From CAWGMT01 sp963823675 (GTDB taxonomy: Bacteria; Planctomycetota; Planctomycetia; Isosphaerales; Isosphaeraceae), in assembly GCA_963823675.1 (NCBI GenBank), contig CAWGMT010000016.1, positions 124,001 through 188,000 on the forward strand: a stretch of 64,000 bases of DNA. The letters are read 5' to 3'. Below are positions 26,705 through 37,300 of the stretch, one piece after another (position 1 is the stretch's first letter; every line of letters starts with the position of its first letter). The translations under genes and the position numbers were made by a program. The notes below the pieces were generated by a model. It was not told the origin of the DNA and searched no databases. It worked only from the letters and a program-made list of their open reading frames with translations.

Positions 26705-28137
26705 ATGTTTACTGACATGACGTTTTGGGGCCCCTTTCTTTTTGCCAGTGAGTGGGCGATCCGGCTGGGGATGCTGGCGGTCGTGCCGATGCGGCGGTCT
26801 CCGCAAGCGGCCAGCGCCTGGCTGCTCTTGACCCTGGTGTCTCCCTGGGCGGCATTCGGCCTCTACCTGTTGATCGGCTGGCCCAAAATGCCGCGCTGGC
26901 GTGAACAGTTGCGGAGCCAGTTGCCGGAACTCTTCGCCGATGTCGTCGGCCGGCTCCGGAACCTCCCGAGCGCCACAATGACCAAGATTGATCCCAGCGT
27001 GGCCCAGGCCGCGCGATTGGCTACTCATCTGTGTCACCTTCAGCCTCTGGAAGGCAATCGTGTCGAGCTCCTGGGCGACTATGACGGCGTGATCGAGCAA
27101 CTGGTCGCGGATATCGACGCCGCCACCGACCACGTCCACCTGATCTTCTACATCTATGGCGTCGACCCCACGGCGGACCGCGTCACCGATGCTCTGGCCC
27201 GCGCCGTCAAGCGCGGCGTGACCTGCCGTGTGCTGGTCGATTCGGTCGGGTCCAAGAGTACACTCAAAGCCTTGCTCCCCAAGCTCGCGTCCGTCGGCGT
27301 TCGAGCGTATCGCGTATTGCCGGTGGGGTTGTTCCGCCGCCGCGCGATCCGGTTCGACCTGAGGAACCACCGCAAAATCGCCGTGATCGACGGCCGGATC
27401 GCCTATACGGGCTCTCAAAATCTGATCGCCGCGGATTTCAAGAAGCGATTCGTTTACGAAGAACTGATGGCGCGCGTCACCGGTCCGGTGGTGCTTCAGC
27501 TTCAGTTCGTTTTCGTCTCCGACTGGTTCCTCGAGACCGGCGAGGTCATCAAGGATGCGGCGATTTTCCCGGACCCGGCGAACACCGGCGCCACGATCGC
27601 GCAGGTTTTGCCCAGCGGGCCCGATGATCACACCGAAAACAATTTGAGCTTGATCATCGCGCTTTTTTACACGCGCAAAGCCGCATTGTCATCACCACCC
27701 CGTACTTCATCCCGGACGAACCGCTGCTACAGGCACTCGCCGCGGCGGCGTTACGGGGCGTTGAAGTACACCTGGTCTTGCCCTACATGATCGACCAAAT
27801 TCTCGTGGGCCTGGCCCAGCGATCTTACTTCCAGCAAATGCTCGACGCGGGAATCCAGATCCACCTCTACGAGCCCGCTTTCCTGCACGCCAAGCACATC
27901 AGCATCGACGCCAGAGTCGCGATCATCGGCTCGAGCAACATGGATATCCGTTCCTTTCTCCTGAATTCGGAGGTGATGCTGATCTGCTACGATGCAGGCG
28001 TGATGTCTCGCATTCGCGACTTTCAGAACGAGTACTTTTCCAAGAGCCTGCTCCTCACTGCCGAGTCGTGGCGAGCCCGGCCGCGAATCAGCCAGTTCGC
28101 TCGAAATCTGGCGCGACTCTTCAGCCCGCTGTTGTGA
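26705..28137 (+). CDS. cls: Cardiolipin synthase-like phospholipase D protein, one frameshift
   Basis: 477 aa when one base is restored, the usual size of bacterial cardiolipin synthases. Two N-terminal membrane helices (FASEWAIRLGMLAVV and AWLLLTLVSPWAAFGLYLLI) precede two HKD motifs: NHRKIAVIDGRIAYTGSQN and LHAKHISIDARVAIIGSSN. The enzyme joins phosphatidylglycerol units into cardiolipin at the inner membrane. The frame breaks in a run of six T at about 27663-27668; adding one T gives FLHAQSRIVITTPYFIPDE and restores the protein through MIDQILVGLAQ to the TGA at 28135. A homopolymer indel is the simplest reading. Confidence 0.87.
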
Positions 28138-28264
28138 GCGCGCCTTCCCTTTCTTGCGTTGCTGCTATGCGGTAAACTAATACCTCCGACAGGCGTCGTT
28201 GGGGGCCATGCCGGCGAGGGGATATCGCGCGTGAAACGGCGAGACGCGGCGACGGGACTGAGAA

Positions 28265-30190
28265 ATGGGCGTGCAAGCAATCGTCAGGCATGACTTAACG
28301 CGGCTCGCGCGGCGGCGATCGCACTATGCGACCAGGGCCATGCTCGCCTTGATCACGCTCTACGTCGGAGGAGCGATTGCTTTTCCCTTTTCGATGTTGG
28401 TTGCAAAACCAGGTGGGCCGGGGCTCGCCGACCTCCTCCGATTCGGGCCCAAAATCGCCGAACGCGCGCTATTGGAGCTGACCTGGGCGCAGATGCTGGC
28501 AATTCTCCTCTTTGTACCCGGGCTGGCGGCCAGCTCGATCGCCGAGGAAGATCGGCGCGGCACGATGACCGAATTGCTGGCCAGTCCACTGTCCGGCGCC
28601 GCAATCATCCTGGGTAAACTCGGTGGACCGCTCCTCCATACCGCGATCATCTTGCTGGTTGGGCTGCCGCTGGTGGTTCCAGCCCTGCTCTTCGGGCTGA
28701 TCGAGCCCTTGCAGGTCGCGCGGGCGTGGTTCATGCTGGCTGTGCTGGCCATGTTCTTGGCCTCGCTGGCGCTCATGGCAGCGGCCGTCGTGCGTCGGCC
28801 ACGCAGTGCGATCCCCACGGCTTACATCCTCGTGGCCGCCTGGGTGTTCATCCCGATCTGGCTCACTCCAGCAGTCCGCGGCCTTCATGGCCCGTGGGCT
28901 TGGGTGAAGACGATCAATGAATGGGTGCTGTTGAGCCACCCTTCGGAAGCGGCGCTCGGACTTTCGATCCCATGGACCCGGCTTTACGGCGACCCATCGA
29001 CCGACATCGGCTGGGTCTGGCTGGGTCTATCGAGGCTTTATGTCGAACCAACCGGAAGGGGCTTGATCTGGTGGGGATTGCCAAGAACCTTGATGAGGGT
29101 TGTCGTCCCCCAATCGGTAGCCGCACTGTCGTGTCTGGTTGTTGCGGCGCTCTGTCTTCGAGCGCGGCGGCTGGGACTGCGCGGATGGGAAGCGTCGTGG
29201 TTGGCTGACCGAGCCTGGCATCGCGGGCCCGAAGCGAAATCGCGTCCGGTCCTTGGTGACGACCCGATGCTGTGGAAGGAGAGCGCGGCGACCGGACTCC
29301 GGGGCCGCAGCGCGGTCCGAATTGGGATCGCACTGCTATTCGGGGTAATGCTGGTTCCTCTCTTCGAGCCGATGCGCGCTGCCTTTTCTGAATGGACTAC
29401 GAGCTGGGTGGAAATTGGCACCGCCAACGGGCGGCGATGGCAGTTGAACGAATCACTCAGGTCACTGTTGACGGCGCTTTACTTCGTGGGGCTACTCGCT
29501 GCCTCATCAGTCGCGGCGGCGAGCGTTGCCGGTGAACGAGAGCGAGGGTCCTGGACGGCCCTGCTGGCGAGCCCGCTCACCGGCTGGGAAATCGCCCGTG
29601 CCAAGGTCCTGGGCGTCCTGTGGGGAATGCGCTGGCTGGCCCTCCTGTTCGGAGCTATCTGGGTCATCGGCCTGGTGACCGGTTCGGTCCACCCTCTCGG
29701 CGTTCTCGCCGCGGCGCTGAGCACGATCGTCTTCGGAACCTACGCGGCATCCCTTGGCGTCTTCTGCTCGATGCTGTCGGCGACCTCGGATCGGTGCGTA
29801 CTGGCGACCTTGGCGGTTCTCTCGGTGAGCAACGCTTTTCCGTTGCTGTGTATCCCGTTGGACTTGATCGGCTCACTCGCCGGTTCGCGGGAAGGCCTAT
29901 TCCTGGCCGGTGTCACTCCTTTTGTCGAGTGGATCTCCCTGCTTTCGCCGATCGAGATCCAGTCGGCCAGCGAACACTGGACCTTTGAAGGAACGATCCG
30001 CCTTCCGTTCACGTTCTGGAGCATCCGGGTTCCACTCGAGGCAGGCCTCATTCGGCTTTATGCCACCAGCATGTTGGTCAACCTCCTAGGCACGCTGATT
30101 GCGACAGGGGCCGCAGCATGGGCGTTCGAGGCCAGCCGCGTCCATCGGAACCTGCGTTCGCTTCTGTGGCGAAAACCGTCCAGAGCTTGA
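28265..30190 (+). CDS. ABC-2 type permease with internal duplication
   Basis: 641 aa, strongly hydrophobic, about 12 membrane helices. It is built of two related halves: the first has SSIAEEDRRGTMTELLASPL followed by SGAAIILGKLGG, the second ASVAGERERGSWTALLASPL followed by TGWEIARAKVLG. This cytoplasmic loop motif (E-RxG-LLASPL) is typical of ABC-2 permease subunits. No ATP-binding subunit is adjacent, so the partner must be encoded elsewhere. Likely an exporter component; substrate unknown. ATG 28265 is the first start and directly precedes a basic, membrane-entry N-terminus. Confidence 0.82.
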   Translation: MGVQAIVRHDLTRLARRRSHYATRAMLALITLYVGGAIAFPFSMLVAKPGGPGLADLLRFGPKIAERALLELTWAQMLAILLFVPGLAASSIAEEDRRGTMTELLASPLSGAAIILGKLGGPLLHTAIILLVGLPLVVPALLFGLIEPLQVARAWFMLAVLAMFLASLALMAAAVVRRPRSAIPTAYILVAAWVFIPIWLTPAVRGLHGPWAWVKTINEWVLLSHPSEAALGLSIPWTRLYGDPSTDIGWVWLGLSRLYVEPTGRGLIWWGLPRTLMRVVVPQSVAALSCLVVAALCLRARRLGLRGWEASWLADRAWHRGPEAKSRPVLGDDPMLWKESAATGLRGRSAVRIGIALLFGVMLVPLFEPMRAAFSEWTTSWVEIGTANGRRWQLNESLRSLLTALYFVGLLAASSVAAASVAGERERGSWTALLASPLTGWEIARAKVLGVLWGMRWLALLFGAIWVIGLVTGSVHPLGVLAAALSTIVFGTYAASLGVFCSMLSATSDRCVLATLAVLSVSNAFPLLCIPLDLIGSLAGSREGLFLAGVTPFVEWISLLSPIEIQSASEHWTFEGTIRLPFTFWSIRVPLEAGLIRLYATSMLVNLLGTLIATGAAAWAFEASRVHRNLRSLLWRKPSRA

Positions 30191-30242
30191 GTAAGCGGCT
30201 CGAGCGAACGCTAGGTGGCGATCGAAAAAAGGGGGGGCGCAG

Positions 30243-30827
30243 GTGTTGTCGCTACGACGACCTTCGAGCGAAACGATTCGTGCGTTCCTGGCAACGCAGT
30301 CGAAGCTCAGCGTCACCTACTCGGCGATCGGGGCCACGGCCACAGCGCCACCGGCGGGATACGCCGTGAATCACACCCGGATCAAGCTCGGGGAAGGCGA
30401 AGAGGTTTTCACCAAGGCCAAGCATGCCCTGGAGCGTTGGGACCAATTCCGCCTCGGGTGGGTGGAGGCGTGGCCGCCGGAGACGCCGATCCAGACCGGC
30501 GGGGTTGTGGCCGTGATTGCCCGCCAGATCGGCCTGTGGTGGCTGAACGCCTGCCGGATCGTGTACGTTGTGAATGAACCGGCGCCGATCCGGCGGTTCG
30601 GTTTTGCTTACGGCACGCTCCCCGAGCACGCCGAAACGGGCGAGGAGAGATTTGTTGTTGAGTGGGATCGAGCGAGCGGCGCGGTTTGGTACGACATTAT
30701 GGCTTTCTCCCGCCCGCACCAATTCCTCAGCCGGCTGGGATATCCTTATACGCGGCGAGTTCAGAAGCGATTCGCCAAGGACTCGGCGGCAGCGATGGTC
30801 AGGGCCGTGCGCAAGGAGGCGGAATGA
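30243..30827 (+). CDS. DUF1990 family protein
   Basis: 194 aa. Family blocks are clear: NHTRIKLGEGEEVFTKAKHA, WDQFRLGWVEAWPPETPIQT, WWLNACRIVYVVNE, FGFAYGTLPEHAETGEERFV and the C-terminal YDIMAFSRPHQFLSRLGYPY followed by a basic helix ending FAKDSAAAM. DUF1990 proteins have a START-like fold and no firm function. The gene overlaps the peroxiredoxin downstream by four bases (ATGA), so the two are translationally coupled, which hints at a lipid- or redox-linked role. That last point is inference only. Confidence 0.88.
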   Translation: MLSLRRPSSETIRAFLATQSKLSVTYSAIGATATAPPAGYAVNHTRIKLGEGEEVFTKAKHALERWDQFRLGWVEAWPPETPIQTGGVVAVIARQIGLWWLNACRIVYVVNEPAPIRRFGFAYGTLPEHAETGEERFVVEWDRASGAVWYDIMAFSRPHQFLSRLGYPYTRRVQKRFAKDSAAAMVRAVRKEAE

Positions 30828-31276
30828 ATCTGAGTAAACAACTTCAAGCCGGTGACGCCGCACCGGACTTTTCCCTGCCGGCCGCGGATGGGAAGATGGT
30901 ATCCCTGGCCGATTTCCGAGGCCGGTCCGAGGTGGTCTTGTTCTTCTACCCCAAGGACAACACGCCGGGCTGCACCCGCGAAGCCTGTTCGTTTCGCGAC
31001 AGCCATGCGGCTTTTCGCGATGCCGGCGCCCTTGTGATCGGCATCAGCAGTGATTCTGGGGAATCACACCAGCAATTCGCCGAGCGGTTTCGATTGCCGT
31101 TCTTGCTCTTGAGCGACCACGATGGGTCCGTCCGGGCTCGGTACGGCGTCGCCAAGACGCTCGGCATCCTACCGGGACGGGTCACGTTCGTGATCGATCG
31201 ACACGGCATCATCCGCTTCGTCTTCTCGTCGCAATTCCAGCCCGCGCAGCACGTGGCGCGGCGCTGCGCGTGCTGA
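30824..31276 (+). CDS. bcp: Thioredoxin-dependent peroxiredoxin Bcp, altered C-terminus
   Basis: Cytosolic thiol peroxidase, no signal peptide. ATG 30824 overlaps the DUF1990 stop. Motifs: FSLPAADGKMVSLADFRG, the active site FFYPKDNTPGCTREACSFRD with peroxidatic and resolving Cys five residues apart as in E. coli Bcp, then VIGISSDSGESHQQFAERFR and RVTFVIDRHGIIRFVF. As read it ends early with ARRCAC at TGA 31276. Adding one G near 31260 gives ARALRVLKDLRGTA and a stop at 31299, which matches the normal Bcp tail (158 aa). The lesion affects only the last residues. Confidence 0.9.
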   Translation: MNLSKQLQAGDAAPDFSLPAADGKMVSLADFRGRSEVVLFFYPKDNTPGCTREACSFRDSHAAFRDAGALVIGISSDSGESHQQFAERFRLPFLLLSDHDGSVRARYGVAKTLGILPGRVTFVIDRHGIIRFVFSSQFQPAQHVARRCAC

Positions 31277-31371
31277 AGGATCTGCGCGGAACGGCGTAAG
31301 GCCAGACCGTCGGCTTCCCCGAACCGATTCCAGGGCCTGCGAGCCGACGGCTCAGCCATGTGAGGTGACCG

Positions 31372-32226
31372 TTGAGCAACCAAGAGTCGCGGCAACCGTC
31401 GAACTATATCCACGGCACGGTACCCGAGGAGCAGAGTCGCCTGTCGCGGTTGAACGACCTGCTCAACGAGGCCTCGCTGCGCGAGCTCGGTCTCCGGGGA
31501 GGCGAACAGATCGTGGATGTGGGTTGCGGGCTGGCCCAGTTCACCCGTGCGATGGCCAGGGCCGCGGGACCCGGGGCGCATGTTCTCGGCATCGAGCGCG
31601 ACCGTGATCAGCTTGACGAGGCACGCAGGTTGGCCCATGCTGCCGGAGAGAACGCGTTGGTCGAGCTGAGACAGGGAAACGCTCTCGCCCTTCCTCTGGA
31701 AGACGACGAGTGGGGCAGCTTCGATATCGCGCACACGCGGTTCCTTCTCGAACATATCTCCGAGCCGCTGGCGGTGGTCCGCCAGATGGTACGGGCGGTT
31801 CGCCCCGGCGGCCGGATCGTTCTGGCCGACGACGATCACGACGTCCTCCGCCTCTGGCCCGAGCCGCCCGGGCTGATGGCCCTGTGGCAGGCCTATATTC
31901 GTTCCTACGACCGGCTTGGCAACGACCCCTACGTGGGCCGCCGGCTGGTTTCGTTGCTCCACGCGGCGGGTGCGGTGCCGGTCCGCAATGCCTGGATCTT
32001 TTTCGGGGCCTGCGCCGGCTCGCTTCATTTTCCCGCGATCGTGGAAAACCTGGAGAAGATCCTCGTGGGTGCCCGCGCGCTCATCATCGCGACGGCCCAT
32101 CTCGATGAAGCGTCGTTTGATCGGGCCATGGCGGCACTGCGCGAATGGAGCGCTTTACCCGACGCGGCGTTCTGGTTCGCAACCTGCTGGGCCCAGGGAA
32201 CGCGGCCGGGTGCGATCGTGAGCTGA
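31372..32226 (+). CDS. Class I SAM-dependent methyltransferase
   Basis: 284 aa from TTG 31372, preceded by GAGGTGA. Rossmann methyltransferase motifs: motif I IVDVGCGLAQFTRAMA, motif II VLGIERDRDQLDEARR, an ELRQGNALALPLEDDE block and IAHTRFLLEHISEPLAVV as motif IV, then VRPGGRIVLADDDHD. The C-terminal half forms a cap (YIRSYDRLGNDPYVGRRL) typical of small-molecule methyltransferases such as the UbiE-like group. Substrate not deducible. It ends 12 nt before a convergent membrane-protein gene. Confidence 0.87.
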   Translation: MSNQESRQPSNYIHGTVPEEQSRLSRLNDLLNEASLRELGLRGGEQIVDVGCGLAQFTRAMARAAGPGAHVLGIERDRDQLDEARRLAHAAGENALVELRQGNALALPLEDDEWGSFDIAHTRFLLEHISEPLAVVRQMVRAVRPGGRIVLADDDHDVLRLWPEPPGLMALWQAYIRSYDRLGNDPYVGRRLVSLLHAAGAVPVRNAWIFFGACAGSLHFPAIVENLEKILVGARALIIATAHLDEASFDRAMAALREWSALPDAAFWFATCWAQGTRPGAIVS

Positions 32227-32238
32227 CGCGTCGTGACC

Positions 32239-32870
32239 CTACTGGCCTGTTATTTCCGACTTCAGCCTCGATAATCCCATCAAGCCGCCCAGGATCAGAC
32301 ACGCCCCCAAGACGCTCATACGGCCAATCAATCGAACGGAGGATGGCTGCGCGCCGCCCCATTCCGCCTCGTCGATCAACGCCAGCAGAGTGAAAACGCC
32401 GAACCCGACGAGCGCCCGCGCAAGAATGCCGCGATGTCCCAACCTCGGCGCCTCTCGAGCCATGTCGCAGCCAATCCGACTAGACACCCCGAGGTCAAGC
32501 TCAAGAAACTCGCCATCCAGAACTCGCCGTTGCGGAGGAATCCGCGCGAGATGCTGATGGTGTTCTCTCGCGCGAGGTGCTGGTACCAACGGACCAGAAG
32601 ACCCAGAGGATGGAGCCGCTCCATCGCGACGAAGTTTGCCATGACAAAGAAAGCGATGAAAAAGACGATCAGGAACGTGTAGTGAAACGCCCGAAGCGAG
32701 CGCCTCAGGATCAGTTTCCAGACGATAACGAAGTCGATGCACCCCAGGAGAACCCAGACAGCGGGGTACATGACCAATTCCCACGGCGTAACGCGTATCA
32801 CGGCCAGATTCACCGCGGCCAGCGCAATCGCCATCATCACCTGGCCGATCGAGACCCGCTTGGCGGACAT
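32239..32870 (-). CDS. Hypothetical multi-pass membrane protein, one frameshift
   Basis: About 210 aa if one base is restored. From ATG 32870 (preceded by GGAG) it reads MSAKRVSIGQVMMAIALAAV, then helices VMYPAVWVLLGCIDFVIVW, FHYTFLIVFFIAFFVMANFV and SFLSLTSGCLVGLAATWL. Near 32420 the continuation moves to the neighbouring frame: ARALVGFGVFTLLALIDEAE and LIGRMSVLGACLILGGLMGL, ending at TGA 32239. Six helices in total. This kind of short planctomycete membrane protein has no known role. Both strands of evidence (hydrophobic periodicity and compatible ends) support one gene. Confidence 0.65.
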
Positions 32871-33437
32871 GACACAGGTCTCCTTGCGACTCGCCGGCTT
32901 GTAGAGCAGGCGAGGCTGCGAGGTGCGATCGCCTCGCTGCTATGCGCATCCGTCGAGATCGTGCAAAACAGGGGGGCGCGAATCCTCCGACGATTTTCAA
33001 GAGCCAGCGTAGGCTGCCGCTATTGGCGCCGCAATGGCGCAGCGGCATGATGTGCAAGTCGCACCGACTCGATTTTCTGACGAGGCCGAAAGGACTACAA
33101 GCTCACACAACGCGGTGACGTGCCCAAAGTGCTTATCGCTGCTGTACAAAAGTGCCAAGGCCCGAAATGACGGGAGATGACACTCCTTTTCACTGGATCA
33201 CGATCAGCGGGGCGTCGGTACGATCTGTCCGAGGAGTTCGGCTGCCACGCACGCAAGTTCCGGGAGCGTCTCGGCGGGCTGCAAGTACAGCGCAACAAGC
33301 AGGTCCTTGATCACGATGATCTCACGCCTGAAATCCTGGGACTCGTGAGCGACCCCAACCGGAATGCTTTACGAGATGGATAACTGCTTCGGGAACGTCG
33401 CCGCGCCAGTCGCTGCCGCAGAAGATGGCGGCAGGCC
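32871..33437. other. Intergenic region, no supported gene
   Basis: Divergent spacer of about 570 nt before the RelE-type operon. It includes a GCGATCGC-centred near-palindrome around 32918-32938. Short open frames such as 33177-33383 show no domain. The only strong signals are at the right edge, in the promoter listed next. Confidence 0.45.
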
Positions 33438-33474
33438 TTGACAATTCGCGCTGATGGCCATAATTATGGTCATC
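33438..33474 (+). promoter_or_regulatory. Promoter and 22-bp palindromic operator of the RelE/Phd-type operon
   Basis: TTGACA, an exact -35 consensus, lies at 33438-33443, with CATAAT at 33459-33464 as a -10 candidate (15-nt spacer). A 22-bp palindrome at 33453-33474, centred on CCATAATTATGG with GATG/CATC ends and one mismatched pair, covers the -10 box and ends directly against the ATG at 33475. Autorepression by the antitoxin is inferred. The layout implies a near-leaderless message. Confidence 0.68.
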
Positions 33475-33798
33475 ATGGCGCGACGGCGACTCTACACCTT
33501 GGCCTTCGCCTCCGAAGTCACGAGGCACCTGCGGGCCATAGACGCGAAACACCACGCCCTTATCCGCGAAAAGATTGGCGAGCAGCTTCGCTTCGAGCCG
33601 ACCACCGAGACAACCAATCGCAAGCCGTTGCGGCAGCCGGCACTCTTGGGGGCAAACTGGGAGATCCGCTTCGGCTCGGACAATCGCTTCCGCGTCTTGT
33701 ACGACATCGACCAAGAGAATCACGTTGTCCAGATCATGGCGATCGGCGAGAAACAAAGGGATCGCCTGTTCATCGGCGGCGAGGAAGTGCAGCTATGA
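33475..33798 (+). CDS. RelE/ParE-superfamily toxin
   Basis: 107 aa. ATG 33475 (MARRRLYTLAF) is preferred over in-frame ATGs at 33454 and 33466, because those lie inside the operator palindrome. The fold pattern is right: a first strand, the helix VTRHLRAIDAKHHALIREKI, then PLRQPALLGANWEIRFGSDN, the strand FRVLYDIDQENHVVQIMAIG and a basic end KQRDRLFIGG. RelE-type toxins cleave mRNA in the ribosome, ParE-type ones poison gyrase; which applies is not clear. Overlaps the antitoxin by ATGA. Toxin comes first, as in the 3812 operon. Confidence 0.83.
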   Translation: MARRRLYTLAFASEVTRHLRAIDAKHHALIREKIGEQLRFEPTTETTNRKPLRQPALLGANWEIRFGSDNRFRVLYDIDQENHVVQIMAIGEKQRDRLFIGGEEVQL

Positions 33799-34103
33799 AG
33801 ATTGCGTCGGTCGCTGAGGTGAAGTCCCAGTTCAGCGCCTTCCTGAAAGCTAGCGAAGGTGGACCGGTCGTTGTTACGCGCAACGGGCGGCCGGTCGCAG
33901 TCATCGTCGGCACGCACGACGAGGACGAGATCGAGCGACTCCTCATGGCGTATTCGCCGCACCTGCGTGCCATCTTGGAGCGCTCCCGGCAGCAGTTTCG
34001 CGAGGGGCGGTGGCTCAGTGAAGCAGAATTCTGGTCACAATTCGAGCAAACGCCGTCGCCCAAAGCGGCGGCCAAACCCAGGAAGAAACGGGCCGAACCG
34101 TGA
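33795..34103 (+). CDS. Phd/YefM-family antitoxin
   Basis: 102 aa. The N-terminus MKIASVAEVKSQFSAFLKAS followed by GGPVVVTRNGRPVAVIVG is the hallmark of Phd/YefM antitoxins, which dimerise to bind operator DNA through this part. The remaining residues form helices (IERLLMAYSPHLRAILERSR, EAEFWSQFEQ) that would clamp the toxin, then a basic tail KPRKKRAEP. ATG 33795 overlaps the toxin stop, so translation is coupled. It is the likely repressor acting at 33453-33474. Confidence 0.87.
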   Translation: MKIASVAEVKSQFSAFLKASEGGPVVVTRNGRPVAVIVGTHDEDEIERLLMAYSPHLRAILERSRQQFREGRWLSEAEFWSQFEQTPSPKAAAKPRKKRAEP

Positions 34104-34334
34104 TTTTGCCCAGGGTCCCGGGCGCAGTCGAGTCGAGTCGCCGTCGCGCGCTTGATCGAGCCGTTGGCCGGATCGCCCGGCGTGCCACCCGCGCGGCAAG
34201 ACAATAATTGACGCCGCACGCGCGCGTCGCTTAGAACAGCTCGAGGGTCCACTGATGCTCGATCGCGTGGCATGCTGGTCGCCGGCCAGCCCCGCGGTCA
34301 TCCAAGGAACGGTGACACCCACGGGATCTACAGC

Positions 34335-37300
34335 ATGAACCGAACCTTGCAACGGCCGACTCTGCTCTGGGCGCTGGCATTCCTGATTACCGTGGGAATT
34401 GCTGTTTCGCTCGAGGCAGGCGAGGTCAAACTCGATGGCCGGACGTTCAAGGTTCCCGACGGTTTCACGATCGAGCGGGTCGCCGGCCCACCGCTGGTTG
34501 ACCGGCCGATCACCGCCGCGTTTGACGACGAGGGGCGGCTGTATGTCGCGGATTCGTCGGGGTCGAACGACAACGTGAAGAAGCAGCTCGCCGAAAAGCC
34601 GCACCGGATCGTCCGGCTGGAAGATACGAACGACGACGGGAAATTCGACAAACGAGCGGTGTTCGCCGACAAGATGATGTTTCCCGAGGGAACGATGTGG
34701 CACGGCGGCTCGCTCTACGTCGCCGCGCCGCCCTCGATCTGGAAGCTGACCGACACCGATGGCGACGGCGTGGCCGACCAGCGAGTCGAGTGGTTCGCGG
34801 GCAAGACGCTCACCGGCTGCGCCAACGATCTGCACGGCCCGTATCTGGGCCTCGACGGCTGGATCTACTGGTGCAAGGGGGCGTTTGCCCAGCAGACTTA
34901 CGAGCGGCCCGGCAAGCCGCCGTTCGTGACCCGGGCGGCGCACATCTTCCGCTGCCGGCCCGACGGCAGCGGCATCGAGCCGGTCATGACCGGCGGCATG
35001 GATAACCCGGTCGACGTCGTCTTCACGCCCGGCGGCGAGCGAATCTTCACCACCACGTTTTTCGTGCATCCCGGCGGCGGCCAGCGCGACGGTCTGATCC
35101 ACGCGATCTACGGCGGCATCTACGGCAAGGTCCACGACCCGATCTTCGAGCCCGCTCACAAATGGACCGGCCCCGAGGTCATGCCGGTGCTGCTGCACAT
35201 GGGACCGGCCGCCCCGTGCGGACTGACTCGCTACGAATCGGACGCCTTCGGCAAGGACTATCAGGACAACCTGTTCGCCTGCTATTTCAACCTGCACAAG
35301 GTCAGCCGGCATGTCCTCATGCCCGCAGGGAGCCACCTTCACGACCAAGGACGAGGACTTCGTCACCAGCCCCGACCTCGACTTCCACCCGACCGACGTC
35401 CTCGAGGACGCCGACGGCAGCCTGATCGTGGTCGATACCGGCGGCTGGTACAAGCTCTGCTGCCCGACCTCGCAGCTCCACAAGCCCGACGTGCTGGGAG
35501 CGATCTATCGCGTCAGGCGCCAGGGCCAAGTCAAGCGCCCGGGCGTGGCTGAAGACTTCGACCCATGGGGAGTATTACTGTGGCAACGACAGGAAGATTA
35601 CCGCACGGCGATGCCGTTCGATGATTATGTGAAGCTGCTCGGTAGCGCTCGGGCGGCCGTGGCGAAGGCACGTGATGGAGGACCTCGCTCGTCCGGGCGC
35701 GAGGCTTACAATCTCCCGACGATTCGGCAAGTGAGCGCGGCGAACAAGTCCCCCGTCTTGCACCGCAATATCGTCTGGACGCTGGCGCGGATCGACCATT
35801 CCGAATGCTCGCGCGCAGGTCCAGCACTTCCTCTGGAGACCCCGACGAAACGGTCCGCCAGGCCGCGATCCACGTGATGGCCTCTGGCGCGACCACGGGG
35901 CGACGAACCGCTTGATCGAGCTGCTTGCAAGACTCGCCGCCGCACAACCGGCGCGCCGCGGCCGAGGCCCTGGGGCGAATCGGCGACAGGGAGGCCGTGC
36001 CCGCCCTCCTCGAGGCCGCCAGCCAGGCGGCCGATCGTATACTCGATCATTCGATCACTTATGCCTTGATCGAAATCGCCGATCCGAAGGCAACGGCGGC
36101 CGGGTTGCAAAGCAAGTCGCCGCGCACGGTCCGAACCGCGATGGTCGCGCTCGATCAGATGGATGGCGGCGGGCTCGATCCGAAGTTCGTCGCCGGGCTC
36201 CTGGCGTCGACCGATCCCGGGCTCAAGGAGACGGCGTCGTGGATCGTCGGCCGGCATCGCGACTGGGCCCGCGCGCTGGCGGGCGTCCTCGGCGAGCGGC
36301 TTGACCGGGCCGATCTCCCGGCCGCCGAGCGAGCCGAGCTGGAACGCCAACTGGGCCGCTTCGCGCAGGCGGCACCGATCCAGCAGCTCCTGGCCGTACG
36401 ATTACGCGACGCTGCGGCTCCACGCGCCACGCGCCAGAGCAGCCTGCAGGCCATGGCTCGGTCGGGCTTGAAGTGAAAAGGAAGTTCCGGCCGGTTGGAT
36501 CGCCGCCCTTGCCAATGTGCTCGACGATCGGCATCCGGACGCGGAGCTGGTCGCGCTCGCCGTGGCGAGCCATCCGCGCTCTGCCGATCACCAAGGCCAA
36601 GGCCGGCGACCTGCCTGCTCGGTTGCTTCACATCGCCGCCGAAACGAAGAACCCTTCCGAGCTTCGGCTCGAGCGCACTGGCCGCCGTGCCCGGCGGCTT
36701 GTCCAATCCCGAGGCGAGCCTCTTCGCGTTCTTGCTCTCCAAGCTCGACCGCGACCAGCCGGTGGCGAGCCGGACGACTGCCGCCGATGTGCTGGCGCGG
36801 GCGAAGCTGACTCCCGAGCAGCTTCTCCGCCTGGTCGATGCGCTGCGCGCCGCCGGACCGGTCGAAGTCGACCGCCTGCTGGCGGCCTTCGAGCAATCGA
36901 CCGACGAGGCGCTGGGCTTGAAGCTGATCGAGGCGCTCGCCGAGTCGGCGGCTCTTGCGAGCTTGCGAGTCGACGCGCTCAAGGCTCACCTGGCGAAATA
37001 CGGCCCGGCCGTTCAAAAGCGAGCCCGAGGCGCTCTACGCCCGTCTCAACGTCGACGCGGCCAAGCAGAAGGCGCGGCTGGAGCAGCTCATGACCACGCT
37101 GTCGGCGGGCGACGTTCGCCGGGGCCAGCTCGTCTTCCACAGCGAGAAGGCCGCCTGTTTCTCCTGCCATGCGATCGGCTACCGCGGCGGAAACGTCGGC
37201 CCCGATCTGACCCGGATCGGCTCGGTGCGATCCGAGCGCGACCTGCTGGAGGCCATCGTCTTTCCCAGCGCCAGCCTGGTGCGCAGCTTCGAGCCGATCG

